A stretch of 52,192 bases of DNA from an uncultured Bacteroidales bacterium (GTDB lineage Bacteria; Bacteroidota; Bacteroidia; Bacteroidales; Paludibacteraceae), in contig CALCGX010000056.1 of the NCBI GenBank assembly GCA_937901225.1, positions 1-52,192 on the forward strand, read 5' to 3'. This document shows positions 17,076 through 25,573 of this stretch, in pieces. How positions within the stretch are numbered: the first letter of the stretch is position 1; each line of letters begins with the position of its first letter. The translations under genes were made by a program, and so were the position numbers. Under the pieces are notes generated by a model. It did no database searches. It was not told the origin of the DNA and worked only from the letters and a program-made list of their open reading frames with translations.

Positions 17076-17850
17076 GAAAATGCAAAGCCTGATGATGGCG
17101 GAATTGAATATGTTCACATATTAAAAACCAACACTGCTTTATCTTGTTAGTTACGATATCTATTGGATATGCATCTGTTGTAACCTCCAACGAATAACGA
17201 TATTTAGGAACGTAGCCGTTACTAATATTATTTTCGTGTACAATCTCGCACCACATAAATGGTTTATGCAATTTAATCAGATTTTTGGATTGTACTTTTG
17301 TGTGATCAATACCTAAACTCGTTCGAATGTTTTGCTTCTCTTCCCAAAAACTCAGAAAATGATTCCTATCGTATGCCACCGCAAAGGCCATATCTTTATG
17401 TTCAAACCATTGTATGCCATTCGTAAAGGTCAGTACTGCGGATGCATGAGTGGCAGGAAGTAGCTTTTGCAGTGTTTCCACGAAATCTTTCGCCAACATG
17501 TCATCATTATCCACACGTGTCGAAAGTAAGTAATCGTAACCATGTACGTATTTTTCTCCAATGTTATTATACAAAACATTTACATCTTCGTAATATGTGC
17601 ATAGTTCAATATAAATATTTAGGTGTGAGTTGGTATGTTTCGCAAGCCGTGATAGGTAGTTTTTTGGTGTTTGATCACTAACCAAAATAACCCAATCAAA
17701 TTGTTGATTGGTTTGTGCTATAATTGACGGAAAACAATATTGCTCAAATAGTCTAAATCGCTCTTCTAACCAACTATCTTGAATATGGATGTTACTCTGC
17801 AAGTCGTATTGCAGATTGAATCGTGTTAATATAATGTGTTTATAATTCAT
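17059..17850 (-). CDS. Putative rhamnosyltransferase-like glycosyltransferase
   Basis: 263 residues. The start MNYKHIILTRFNLQY, the segment LEERFRLFEQYCFPSIIAQ, FDWVILVSDQTPKNYLSRL and the metal-binding-type motif STRVDNDDMLAKDF near 120 match the putative rhamnosyltransferase family (Rhamno_transf, GT-A-like fold). Expected to add a sugar to a cell-surface glycan; the donor is not proven. Its start overlaps the end of the upstream GT4 gene by 11 bases, so the two are translationally linked. The 3' end overlaps the flippase gene tail to tail. Confidence 0.72.
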   Translation of the reverse strand: MNYKHIILTRFNLQYDLQSNIHIQDSWLEERFRLFEQYCFPSIIAQTNQQFDWVILVSDQTPKNYLSRLAKHTNSHLNIYIELCTYYEDVNVLYNNIGEKYVHGYDYLLSTRVDNDDMLAKDFVETLQKLLPATHASAVLTFTNGIQWFEHKDMAFAVAYDRNHFLSFWEEKQNIRTSLGIDHTKVQSKNLIKLHKPFMWCEIVHENNISNGYVPKYRYSLEVTTDAYPIDIVTNKIKQCWFLICEHIQFRHHQALHFLTKLS

Positions 17851-18847
17851 CTATTAGTTGACTTAAACTTAATTTAATAGACTGCCAATTGTATTGTTTC
17901 TGAGCCATTTCTAATGCAGCTTGGCAATGCTCTTTATATAGGGATTGATTCCTGATGTATTGTATCATAGCTTGTGTTGCTTGCTCTACATCTTTCACCA
18001 AACACGCGCATGTATCTATTTCTGCTACTCCTTTGCGAATAGCTATTAGATTGGAATAAATCGATGGCCTGCCACATGCCATATAATAAAACAATTTTAT
18101 TGGCAAACAATGAGTGTTTTCCAAATCAATATCTCGTAAGTCTAAGAATAGATCATACTTGACAATCTGTTTGCAAAACTGTCCGAAAGGCATAAATTCT
18201 AATCGACGAATATGTAAATTATCATATGCTTTCAAATTGGGTAAATGGTCTTTGGTAATCACATCCAATTGAAATTGAGTTTTTGGTAACAATTCCGCAA
18301 TACGTTCCATCGTGCTCTTTACTCGCTCCCACCCCTTTTCTTTGGTCAATGCACCAGCATACAACACACGACACACTTGCGTAAGTTCATTCGTCGGTAG
18401 TGGCTGGATATAAGCTAAGTCGGGATAATAAGGTAAATTGATATTTTTCTTCCTGGGATACAACACACGAAATGGTTTAGCCTTATCTTCTTCTCCAAAA
18501 ATGAGAGCATCTGTTCTCCACCCAGCCCAAAGGTTCGCAATAGCGAGCACAAGCGCCTTAAACAGTTTGCCCATTCGAATATTCCGTAAATTTTTTTTTG
18601 AAGGATACCATTCTGTAATATCATACACAATTTTAGCAGATGTATGACGTATTTTCCATAAGGATTTTGGTGTATCTACTATATAAATATCTGCCTGCTT
18701 AGGTACATAATTAAGGAAAGAATCCATGCCATAAATCTCAACAATATGCCCCGCTTCTCGTAACGTCTGTGCTTGATGAAACAGTACACGCTCATCTGTC
18801 TCTGTATGAGCGGATTGCAGAAATATGATACGTTTGCTTTGCCCCAT
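17840..18847 (-). CDS. Glycosyltransferase, GT4-like (GT-B fold)
   Basis: 335 residues from the ATG at 18847 (MGQSKRIIFLQSAHTETDER), 5 bases behind the stop of the acyltransferase gene; the longer frame overlaps that gene and is unlikely. The N-terminal Rossmann half has LFHQAQTLREAGHIVEIYGM; the middle has CRVLYAGALTKEKGWE, the usual start of the C-terminal nucleotide-sugar domain; then PIKLFYYMACGRPSIYS in place of the E-x7-E donor-binding motif, whose first Glu is replaced by Pro/Ile context. Probably transfers a sugar to a surface glycan. The weak E-x7-E motif leaves sugar and linkage open. Confidence 0.75.
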   Translation of the reverse strand: MGQSKRIIFLQSAHTETDERVLFHQAQTLREAGHIVEIYGMDSFLNYVPKQADIYIVDTPKSLWKIRHTSAKIVYDITEWYPSKKNLRNIRMGKLFKALVLAIANLWAGWRTDALIFGEEDKAKPFRVLYPRKKNINLPYYPDLAYIQPLPTNELTQVCRVLYAGALTKEKGWERVKSTMERIAELLPKTQFQLDVITKDHLPNLKAYDNLHIRRLEFMPFGQFCKQIVKYDLFLDLRDIDLENTHCLPIKLFYYMACGRPSIYSNLIAIRKGVAEIDTCACLVKDVEQATQAMIQYIRNQSLYKEHCQAALEMAQKQYNWQSIKLSLSQLIDEL

Positions 18848-18852
18848 ATGAT

Positions 18853-19812
18853 CTATCGCATTCTTCTCTCTTTCAACCAGTTGTATGCATTGGCAAACCA
18901 GAAATACCACTTATAATATTTCTCCACACTATAATATAAGGTACGCGTACTTCCGAATTGTTTATAATGATTAGCGACACCTCTAATCATACTGCCCTCA
19001 AAATCAAATGCCACGCCATGTTGGCGAGCTAATTTAATTGCCTCTAGTACAAGCAAAGCGCTCGCTCCTGAATCTTTGTAGCTCGGACTATAACAAGGTA
19101 TAAGGTAGTACATGCTTTGTCTATCCCAAACCAAAAAAGCCGCCGCCAACATCTCATTATCTGCATTGCAAATGGAGAGAATTTGACATTGATTCATACG
19201 ACGAGCCTTACGCTCTAAAACCAACAAAAACTCGCGCGAATAACTAATTTGCTTACCTTGCTCTTGTAGACATTTAACGTGAAAACGGTAGAAATCTTCT
19301 ACATTCAGATTCGTATCAGCATGTAAAGAAAGTGCTTTTTGTAATTGACGTTTCTTGTTTTTGGAGAAAGAAGCAATTACCTTATCAAGGTTCGATAAAT
19401 CTTCGATACGATATGTCACACGCTCCTTGATCTTGAATCCTAACTGCTGCATTTGCTCAATAGCCACACTATTGATAGCGTAATGTTGATAGTAATAATG
19501 CAGTCCTAATTCGGATAACTGTTGTGCAAATTGCTGACAAACGGCAACAGTTTTAGCGGTGTCATTAGCTATATCTTCGCGCATCCAAATACCGCCAATT
19601 TGTGTTTGTTGCGGCATGACGATGTATTTCATCCACGCGCGCTTGCGCAGTAGATATGGTAAAGCTGCTTGAATAGTGCCTTGCTCATCGTGGCTCAGTA
19701 GCACGTCCCAATGCTTTCCCGCACATACTGCATCCAACCACCAATCAGTCATAAATAGTGGCAATTCGCTATTTTTCAAGCAAAATTCATGGTATAATTC
19801 TTTGTTGGTCAT
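18853..19812 (-). CDS. FemAB/GNAT-like acyltransferase
   Basis: 319 residues. The ATG at 19812 (MTNKELYHEFC) lies about 20 bases behind a good promoter; upstream in-frame codons lie in the promoter. Features of the FemAB-related Acetyltransf_6 family are LPLFMTDWWLDAVCAGKHWD near the N-terminus, KRQLQKALSLHADTNLNVEDF in the middle, and AAFLVWDRQSMYYLIPCYSP plus GVAFDFEGSMIRGVANHYKQ in the second GNAT-like half. Such proteins transfer aminoacyl or acyl groups onto peptidoglycan or exopolysaccharide precursors. As first gene of a three-gene operon with two glycosyltransferases, surface-glycan decoration is more likely than cross-bridge synthesis (inference). Confidence 0.75.
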   Translation of the reverse strand: MTNKELYHEFCLKNSELPLFMTDWWLDAVCAGKHWDVLLSHDEQGTIQAALPYLLRKRAWMKYIVMPQQTQIGGIWMREDIANDTAKTVAVCQQFAQQLSELGLHYYYQHYAINSVAIEQMQQLGFKIKERVTYRIEDLSNLDKVIASFSKNKKRQLQKALSLHADTNLNVEDFYRFHVKCLQEQGKQISYSREFLLVLERKARRMNQCQILSICNADNEMLAAAFLVWDRQSMYYLIPCYSPSYKDSGASALLVLEAIKLARQHGVAFDFEGSMIRGVANHYKQFGSTRTLYYSVEKYYKWYFWFANAYNWLKERRMR

Positions 19813-19836
19813 ATTACCCAATATACAATTTGCGTG

Positions 19837-19867
19837 CAAAGTTACGATTTTTTGCCGAAATATCCAA
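19837..19867 (-). promoter_or_regulatory. Promoter of the acyltransferase-glycosyltransferase operon
   Basis: Minus strand: TTG at 19867-19865, 20-base spacer, TAACTTTG at 19844-19837. It is arranged divergently from the prs promoter, with 7 bases between their -33 elements. Confidence 0.75.
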
Positions 19868-19874
19868 ATAACAC

Positions 19875-19905
19875 TTGCAAAATTCAAAAAAAAGTAGTAC
19901 TTTTG
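19875..19905 (+). promoter_or_regulatory. Promoter of prs operon
   Basis: TTG at 19875-19877, 20-base spacer, TACTTTTG at 19898-19905. Leader of about 32 bases to the ATG at 19943. Confidence 0.77.
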
Positions 19906-19942
19906 CACGTCAATTCAAAAATAACTTATAAAATTATCTGAT

Positions 19943-20905
19943 ATGATTGTTGAAACCAGTCCGTACAAGGTTTTTGCTCTTTCTCAAGGAGGTGAGCTCG
20001 CTAAACGTATTTGTGACTATTTAGGATGTACATTAGGCAACATCCAAGTAGCTCGTTTCTCTGACGGTGAGTTTGCCGTAAGTTTTGAGGAATCCGTTCG
20101 TGGACAATCGGTGTATATCGTGCAATCCACTTGCCCAAGTAGCGATAACATCATGGAGTTGCTACTCGCTATTGACGCAGCGAAGCGTGCAAGTGCATAC
20201 AAAGTGATTGCTGTTATCCCATATTTCGGTTGGGCACGTCAAGATCGCAAGGACAAACCACGCGTATCAATTGGTGCAAAAGTATGTGCGAACCTATTGC
20301 AAGGTGTAGGCGTTGACCGAGTGATTACAGTTGATCTCCATGCTGACCAAATTCAAGGGTTCTTTGATATCCCTGTTGATCACCTCTATGGCGCAAATGT
20401 GTTGGCTGACTACGTACAAGCACTCAATCTCGACAATCTTATCGTAGCATCTCCTGACGTAGGTGGTACCAAACGTGCTTCAGTATTCGCTAAGAAGCTT
20501 ACAGCTCTTACCAAACAAGATGTTCCAATGGTCATCTGCTACAAGCACCGCCCTAATGCCAATCAAATCGGCGAAATGCGTGTCCTTGGTGATGTGAAAG
20601 ATAAAAACGTAGTCATCATTGATGATATTGCAGACACTGCAGGTACACTCTGCAAAGCAGCTGAAGTGATGAAGGCAGATGGCGCTAAGTCTGTTCGTGC
20701 ATTGGTAAGCCACGGCTTGATGTCAGGACCTGCTTGCGAACGTGTTACCAATTCCGCACTTGAAGAGCTCGTTTACACCGATTCCATTCCGTTTAATCGA
20801 GAGCGTTGTTCTAAGGTAAGCATCGTGTCTATGGCAAAGCCTATCGCTGAGACAATCCTTGCTATCCAAAACCATCGTTCTGTTAGTGAATTGAATATAC
20901 ACTAA
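19943..20905 (+). CDS. prs: Ribose-phosphate pyrophosphokinase
   Basis: 320 residues, full length. Makes PRPP from ribose 5-phosphate and ATP for nucleotide, His, Trp and NAD synthesis. Signatures: FSDGEFAVSFEESVRGQSVY near 40, DRKDKPRVSIGAKVCANLL near 100, VITVDLHADQIQGFFDIPVD near 125 (catalytic His and metal-binding region) and VVIIDDIADTAGTLCKA near 218, the PRPP-binding loop. First gene of an apparent four-gene unit, with the M28 lipoprotein beginning two bases behind its stop, then sufC and sufD-like. Confidence 0.97.
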   Translation: MIVETSPYKVFALSQGGELAKRICDYLGCTLGNIQVARFSDGEFAVSFEESVRGQSVYIVQSTCPSSDNIMELLLAIDAAKRASAYKVIAVIPYFGWARQDRKDKPRVSIGAKVCANLLQGVGVDRVITVDLHADQIQGFFDIPVDHLYGANVLADYVQALNLDNLIVASPDVGGTKRASVFAKKLTALTKQDVPMVICYKHRPNANQIGEMRVLGDVKDKNVVIIDDIADTAGTLCKAAEVMKADGAKSVRALVSHGLMSGPACERVTNSALEELVYTDSIPFNRERCSKVSIVSMAKPIAETILAIQNHRSVSELNIH

Positions 20906-20906
20906 T

Positions 20907-21905
20907 TTGATTTATAGACAATTATTATATATTGCCCTATCGTTGGTTTTGTTCTCTTGCCAGACTAAAACCAAGACTTCTACAGATGTCCGCTGTGCTT
21001 TTTCAGCGGACTCTGCATATACTTACATCGCCCAGCAAGTGGCGTTCGGCGCACGTGTGCCTGGCTCTGACGAACATGCCGCTTGTGGAGACTGGCTGGT
21101 ACGTAAACTGGCGCAGTTTGGTGCGCAGGTGCACAATCAGTATGGTACTATGACCAATTATGCAGGTGAATCACAAGCTCTGCGCAATATCGTTGCTTAC
21201 TTCGAGGGGACGACTCCAAATACCATTCTGCTCTGTGCACACTGGGATTCGCGCCCTTGGAGCGATGAGGAAGAGCACTATGATGATCGTTTTACCCCTG
21301 TGCTTGGTGCCAATGATGGTGCAAGTGGTGTGGGCGTGATACTTGAGATTATTCGTCAGCTATCCATTCTCAAAGCACAAGGTGAGGCTATTCCTTCTAT
21401 CCAAATCGTCTTCTTCGATTGTGAAGATATGGGCACTCCTAACCACTATACAGGAACGCAGCGCGAACACACTTGGTGCCTTGGCAGCCAATACTGGGCA
21501 AAAGAGTACAAACAATCAACTGTCAACTGTCAACTGTCAACTGTCAACTGCCAATACGGTATTCTTCTTGATATGGTGGGCGACCCTTCAGCCACTTTCC
21601 CACGCGAGTATTTCTCACAACAGTATGCTGGCAGTTATGTTGAGCAATTATGGCGCACTGCTTCTAGACTAGGCTACAGCCGCTATTTTGTCAACCAATC
21701 TACCTACTATCCCATTACCGACGATCACTACTATGTCAGTACTATCGCAGGTATTCCATGCGTGGATATTATTGATTACAAGCCGAATACAGAGACGGGA
21801 TTTGCCGAGTGGTGGCATACTCGTCAAGATAATATGCAAAATATCAACAAACAAACCTTACAGGCAGTCGGAGAGACTGTATTAACAACGATATGCTCGA
21901 AATAA
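20907..21905 (+). CDS. M28-family lipoprotein, glutaminyl-peptide cyclotransferase-like
   Basis: 332 residues. The start is a TTG at 20907, chosen because no ATG precedes the lipoprotein signal MIYRQLLYIALSLVLFSC followed by QTKTK. Zinc ligands of the M28/QC fold are in order: His112 (CAHWDSRPW), Asp137 (GANDGASGVG), Glu173 (FFDCEDMG), Asp222 (LLDMVGD) and His in ITDDHYYV. The pattern WCLGSQYWAK plus the HWDSRPW motif resembles bacterial type II glutaminyl cyclases such as that of Porphyromonas, which convert N-terminal Gln of exported proteins to pyroglutamate; aminopeptidase activity cannot be excluded. Residues 204-216 (STVNCQLSTVNCQ) come from a heptamer tandem repeat. The 3' end overlaps sufC by 13 bases. 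Confidence 0.83.
   Translation: MIYRQLLYIALSLVLFSCQTKTKTSTDVRCAFSADSAYTYIAQQVAFGARVPGSDEHAACGDWLVRKLAQFGAQVHNQYGTMTNYAGESQALRNIVAYFEGTTPNTILLCAHWDSRPWSDEEEHYDDRFTPVLGANDGASGVGVILEIIRQLSILKAQGEAIPSIQIVFFDCEDMGTPNHYTGTQREHTWCLGSQYWAKEYKQSTVNCQLSTVNCQYGILLDMVGDPSATFPREYFSQQYAGSYVEQLWRTASRLGYSRYFVNQSTYYPITDDHYYVSTIAGIPCVDIIDYKPNTETGFAEWWHTRQDNMQNINKQTLQAVGETVLTTICSK
21516..21550 (+). repeat. Five perfect TCAACTG heptamers inside the M28 gene
   Basis: Five uninterrupted 7-bp copies (complement CAGTTGA), read in frame as STVNCQLSTVNCQ between the WAKEYKQ helix and the YGILLDMVGD strand. Same family as the intergenic tract before rnhA. Confidence 0.9.
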
Positions 21906-22639
21906 AGAATCTACACGCCACTATTGCTGGCAAAGAAATACTTAAGGGGCTTAACCTCACCGTCAATGAGGGCGAGGTACATGCTATCATGGGTCCCAAT
22001 GGCGCAGGCAAATCTACCCTATCTAATGTGCTGACGGGTCATCCTGCCTATACTGTCACAGCGGGCGAAGTCTTCTTCCGTGGCAAGAACCTCCTAACCA
22101 TGTCGTCTGAGGAACGTGCGCGCGAAGGCATGTTCTTATCTTTCCAATATCCAGTGGAGATACCAGGTGTATCAATGGTCAATTTCATGCGTACTGCTGT
22201 CAATGAGAAGCGCAAGCACGAGGGCAAACCTGCCCTCTCTGCCACCGATTTCCTCAAGCTCATGCGCGAAAAGAAAGCGCTTGTTGGTATGGACAATCGC
22301 CTTACCAAACGCTCTGTTAATGAGGGTTTTTCGGGAGGTGAGAAGAAACGCAATGAGATCTTCCAAATGGCAATGCTTGAACCCTGCCTCTCCATTCTTG
22401 ACGAAACAGATTCTGGCTTGGATATTGATGCGCTGCGTATCGTGGCAGAAGGTGTTAATGCACTCAAAACGCCTCACACAGCATCGATTGTCATCACCCA
22501 CTATCAACGTCTCCTCGATTACATTGTACCTGATTTCGTACATGTCTTAGCGGACGGCAAGATTGTTCGTACAGGCGGCAAAGAACTTGCACTCGAACTC
22601 GAAGACAAAGGCTATGCCTTTCTTAATGAACAACCTTGA
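21893..22639 (+). CDS. sufC: SUF iron-sulfur assembly ATPase SufC
   Basis: 248 residues. ABC-type ATPase that drives the SufB/SufD scaffold in Fe-S cluster assembly. Walker A GPNGAGKSTL near 34, Q-loop FLSFQYPVEIPGVSM near 84, signature FSGGEKKRNE near 143 and Walker B LSILDETDSGLDIDAL near 165 are all SufC-specific. Begins inside the 3' end of the M28 gene and is followed after 13 bases by a short SufB/D protein. A separate full-length sufB and sufS, often adjacent in Bacteroidales, are absent from the window. Confidence 0.96.
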   Translation: MLEIKNLHATIAGKEILKGLNLTVNEGEVHAIMGPNGAGKSTLSNVLTGHPAYTVTAGEVFFRGKNLLTMSSEERAREGMFLSFQYPVEIPGVSMVNFMRTAVNEKRKHEGKPALSATDFLKLMREKKALVGMDNRLTKRSVNEGFSGGEKKRNEIFQMAMLEPCLSILDETDSGLDIDALRIVAEGVNALKTPHTASIVITHYQRLLDYIVPDFVHVLADGKIVRTGGKELALELEDKGYAFLNEQP

Positions 22640-22665
22640 ACCATCTTGAACAATGTTGAACGAAA
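22636..22665 (+). repeat. Three 10-bp units across the sufC stop / sufD-like start
   Basis: TTGAACCATC, TTGAACAATG, TTGAACGAAA. The sufC TGA lies in the first unit and the ATG of the next gene is the end of the second. Confidence 0.6.
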
Positions 22666-23306
22666 TCATCCTACATCCTGGCGAACATCGTGAGATCATC
22701 TTGCTCAACGAGCCTGATACCAATTGGCATATCATTCAAGAGGCTGGTTCTACCCTCTTGCTCCATGTGATAGCATTGCCTCATCCCAACGATGAAGCCC
22801 AATGGCATACTTCAATCACTGTAGAACATAAGGCAACAGGTTGTAAGACAGAGATGTATGGTCTTGCTCTTCTGCACTCACAGCAGCAACATCATCTCAC
22901 CACACGCGTGCTTCATAATGTAGGCGGGGGCTATTCATCGCAACTCTTCAAGTTTGTTTTGGATGATGAGTCAAAGGCTTCTTTCAAGGGCGAACTAAAG
23001 ATATTGCCTGATGCGCAACAAGTAGAGGCATACCAAACCAACCGCAATATATTACTCTCGCGCCAAGCAGAGATGACTACCGAACCGCAACTCGAGATCT
23101 ATGCTGATGATGTCAAAGCAAGCCATGGTGCTACTACAGGACAACTCGACGATTCAGCGCTTTTCTATATGCAACAACGCTGTATTAGCCGCGAAACGGC
23201 ACGCAAACTACTGCTTTGTGCTTTCTTTGAGGACGTGTTGCGCACTTTGCCTAACGAGCAAATGCAAGAAGACATCGTAGAAAAGATCAACGAATATATC
23301 GGCTAA
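22653..23306 (+). CDS. Short SufB/SufD-family scaffold protein (core domain only)
   Basis: 217 residues, about half the usual SufD or SufB length. It contains only the beta-helix core and C-terminal helices: the core has VEAYQTNRNILLSRQAEM near 126, then PQLEIYADDVKASHGATTGQ near 145 and LDDSALFYMQQRCISRETAR near 166. The N-terminal domain of ordinary SufD is missing and nothing upstream encodes it, because sufC occupies that DNA. The HGAT histidine expected in SufD is kept; the usual Gly of the RGI motif is Cys here. Likely pairs with SufC to build or deliver Fe-S clusters. Whether it is a reduced SufD working with a distant SufB, or a self-sufficient minimal scaffold, cannot be told from the window. 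Confidence 0.85.
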   Translation: MLNEIILHPGEHREIILLNEPDTNWHIIQEAGSTLLLHVIALPHPNDEAQWHTSITVEHKATGCKTEMYGLALLHSQQQHHLTTRVLHNVGGGYSSQLFKFVLDDESKASFKGELKILPDAQQVEAYQTNRNILLSRQAEMTTEPQLEIYADDVKASHGATTGQLDDSALFYMQQRCISRETARKLLLCAFFEDVLRTLPNEQMQEDIVEKINEYIG

Positions 23307-23317
23307 ATCATCTTTGA

Positions 23318-24001
23318 CTACCGTCTATCTGGAAACTCTCCATACTCCTCGAACGTATAATTCAAGAAGTCATTGATGGGCTTAGCAGCATAAGCAATCT
23401 CAGTTGCTAAATCCACGAAATCGGGTGCACACACTTGCTCATCCGTCAGAGGTGTAGAGAAGGTATAGCACTTTCGCTTTAACCAATCAACATGCTCAAA
23501 ATCTGCAGGGAATCCCTGTGGCACCTTCTTGAGCATATACTCGCTATCAAAATCCTGAAAATACTTGTTTGTCACAGGATTAGCAAAGATACTTTCCACC
23601 TCATCATAGTTGGCTAACACCTCTTTGCGTAGTGCATTGAGCAAATCTTTATTGGGACACCATATACCGCCGCCAAACATACACTGACCAGGCTGAATAT
23701 GCACATAATACCCTCCTCGATCACTCTTTCTGCCGCCTCGCACAGCAGGAAACACGCCAAACCATTCTTTGAAAGGACGTTTATCGGATGAGAAACGCAC
23801 ATCGCGATAAATACGCCATATACAATCCTTCGGCTGTAAAGGCGCCAAATCGGGGTCCATCTCCTTCAATCGCTCCAACCATTCAGCAGTAAACAGCTCA
23901 AAACGTTGCTGGCAATCGCGGTACCAATCTTTGTGTTCATTAAACCACTCACGGTTGTTATTGCACGACAATTCCGCTAAAAAATTCAGTATCTCTTTCA
24001 T
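23318..24001 (-). CDS. DUF2461 domain-containing protein
   Basis: 227 residues spanning one DUF2461 domain (TIGR02453 type): start MKEILNFLAELSCNNNREWF, IWRIYRDVRFSSDKRPFKEW near 62, GGYYVHIQPGQCMFGGGIW near 96 and KVPQGFPADFEHVDWLKRK near 160. Cytosolic; biochemical role unknown in the family. Third gene of an operon behind two exported proteins, with 3 bases between it and the upstream stop. Convergent with the sufD-like gene, 11 bases apart. Confidence 0.9.
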   Translation of the reverse strand: MKEILNFLAELSCNNNREWFNEHKDWYRDCQQRFELFTAEWLERLKEMDPDLAPLQPKDCIWRIYRDVRFSSDKRPFKEWFGVFPAVRGGRKSDRGGYYVHIQPGQCMFGGGIWCPNKDLLNALRKEVLANYDEVESIFANPVTNKYFQDFDSEYMLKKVPQGFPADFEHVDWLKRKCYTFSTPLTDEQVCAPDFVDLATEIAYAAKPINDFLNYTFEEYGEFPDRR

Positions 24002-24004
24002 AAA

Positions 24005-25573
24005 TTATTTCTCCTTTCCTTGCTGATCAACAAAAAATACACATGATGGACTAACCAATACTATATTGTCGCCACTAATCTTATATGCAGCTTTGATTGG
24101 TAGATGCTGCTTACATTCGAATCGACGAATAGATTCCAACTGTGGATTAATCACAATGAATACACCATTTGCATAGACCAAAAGGTAATCTTCTCCTATA
24201 GGAAGGATACTGACTATATCTGCCTCCTCCTGTGGCAGTTGGTGAGCAAAAATCACCATATCAGTTAGTGCATCACGATATTGCTCAAAAGGTGCAAGTG
24301 TTTCATCTATCGCATCGTAAAATTGCTTGGAAATCTCGCTATACATGCTATCAGCCATTTCCAAGCGTTGCTGTGCCATAGTAAGAATCGATTGAATCGT
24401 AGTATCAGAGCCCAGCACCTGTTTATATTTATCCAGTTCAATATCAGTTACTCTTGATTGCAACACCTCCAACGCACCACAAGTAGTTTTCTTTTTTTGG
24501 TATTTCTCATACAGCGTATTCAATGCCAGTTCTATATCTTCTTGTATAATGCTATCGTTTGGTAAAAACAAACCTTGTGCATGGCATTGGATTAACTCTG
24601 CACACATTTGTTGAATCTGTGTTAATGGTTCCATAAACGACGCATAATCCATTTTGTTGATATAATTCGTGAGAATTTTATTTGTCTTAATCGCTTGCTT
24701 CTTACCATTCTTCACCTTATGAATAGCATCATCAATACATCTATATTCATGTTCAATAGCTTGATAATACGTATCATATTCATCACTTTGTTTGGTCAAA
24801 AACTGCTTTGCAAATTCGCCATAATTCCAAAGCGGAATGGCTGATTCCATAAAGTTCGTTTGTGTCAGTCCATCCAAACGATATAATTGAATCTTATTAT
24901 ATATAAAAGTAGGATGATAGCCTTCAATGGGATATTGTTGCAACGAATTCTCAAATGCCTTTATATCCAACTGCAACGAATCAAACTGCATTGCCAATTG
25001 ATTCAGAAGCGCAACATCTTGCTGTTGCAGTCGCAAATGCGCTTGTTTTTCACTCGGATAGAGTTCACAAAATTCAGTAAACATACGCCTACATACACTA
25101 TAACGCTCCACCATACGATTGTAGTTATTATATAGGTTATCTACTTGTGTCTTAATCTGCTTTACGCGATTCAGTTTCTCACGGGCAAATCGCACAATAT
25201 CCTCATATGCAATCTTCTTACCCTGTGTAGGGATACCTACAAAATCCTCGTCCTTTAGACTGCTATTTTGCGCATAGTGAATACAATTCCCATAATATAC
25301 CCGCGCATTATATAGCACGCGGCTCAGGTAGTCGTAGTTCAAAATAGGATGGATACTACCCATCAACTCCTCGCTATGCTTGCCCAAATGGTAATACACT
25401 CCAGCAAACTGTGGGTGCTGCAACTGGTATTGCTCCAATTGGTAGATAGCCTGTTCTTTAGTCATTTGAGTAATGGCAACCAATTGCTCATCAAAATTCT
25501 CTTGTCCGTACAAGCAAGTCATAACCATGCACATCAAAGCACATGCGATATATCGTAATAAAATATTTCTCAT
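24005..25573 (-). CDS. Secreted mostly helical protein of unknown function
   Basis: 522 residues. Signal peptide MRNILLRYIACALMCMVMTC then LYGQENFDEQ. The mature part is rich in Gln, Leu and charged residues with long helical stretches (VDNLYNNYNRMVERYSVCRR, NQLAMQFDSLQLDIKAFENS) suggesting coiled coils or TPR-like helices, and ends in a short beta-rich region (IGEDYLLVYANGVFIVINPQ). No family recognised. The ATG overlaps the stop of the OmpA/PD40 gene by one base, so the two are translationally coupled and probably work together at the cell envelope. Inference only. Confidence 0.7.
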   Translation of the reverse strand: MRNILLRYIACALMCMVMTCLYGQENFDEQLVAITQMTKEQAIYQLEQYQLQHPQFAGVYYHLGKHSEELMGSIHPILNYDYLSRVLYNARVYYGNCIHYAQNSSLKDEDFVGIPTQGKKIAYEDIVRFAREKLNRVKQIKTQVDNLYNNYNRMVERYSVCRRMFTEFCELYPSEKQAHLRLQQQDVALLNQLAMQFDSLQLDIKAFENSLQQYPIEGYHPTFIYNKIQLYRLDGLTQTNFMESAIPLWNYGEFAKQFLTKQSDEYDTYYQAIEHEYRCIDDAIHKVKNGKKQAIKTNKILTNYINKMDYASFMEPLTQIQQMCAELIQCHAQGLFLPNDSIIQEDIELALNTLYEKYQKKKTTCGALEVLQSRVTDIELDKYKQVLGSDTTIQSILTMAQQRLEMADSMYSEISKQFYDAIDETLAPFEQYRDALTDMVIFAHQLPQEEADIVSILPIGEDYLLVYANGVFIVINPQLESIRRFECKQHLPIKAAYKISGDNIVLVSPSCVFFVDQQGKEK

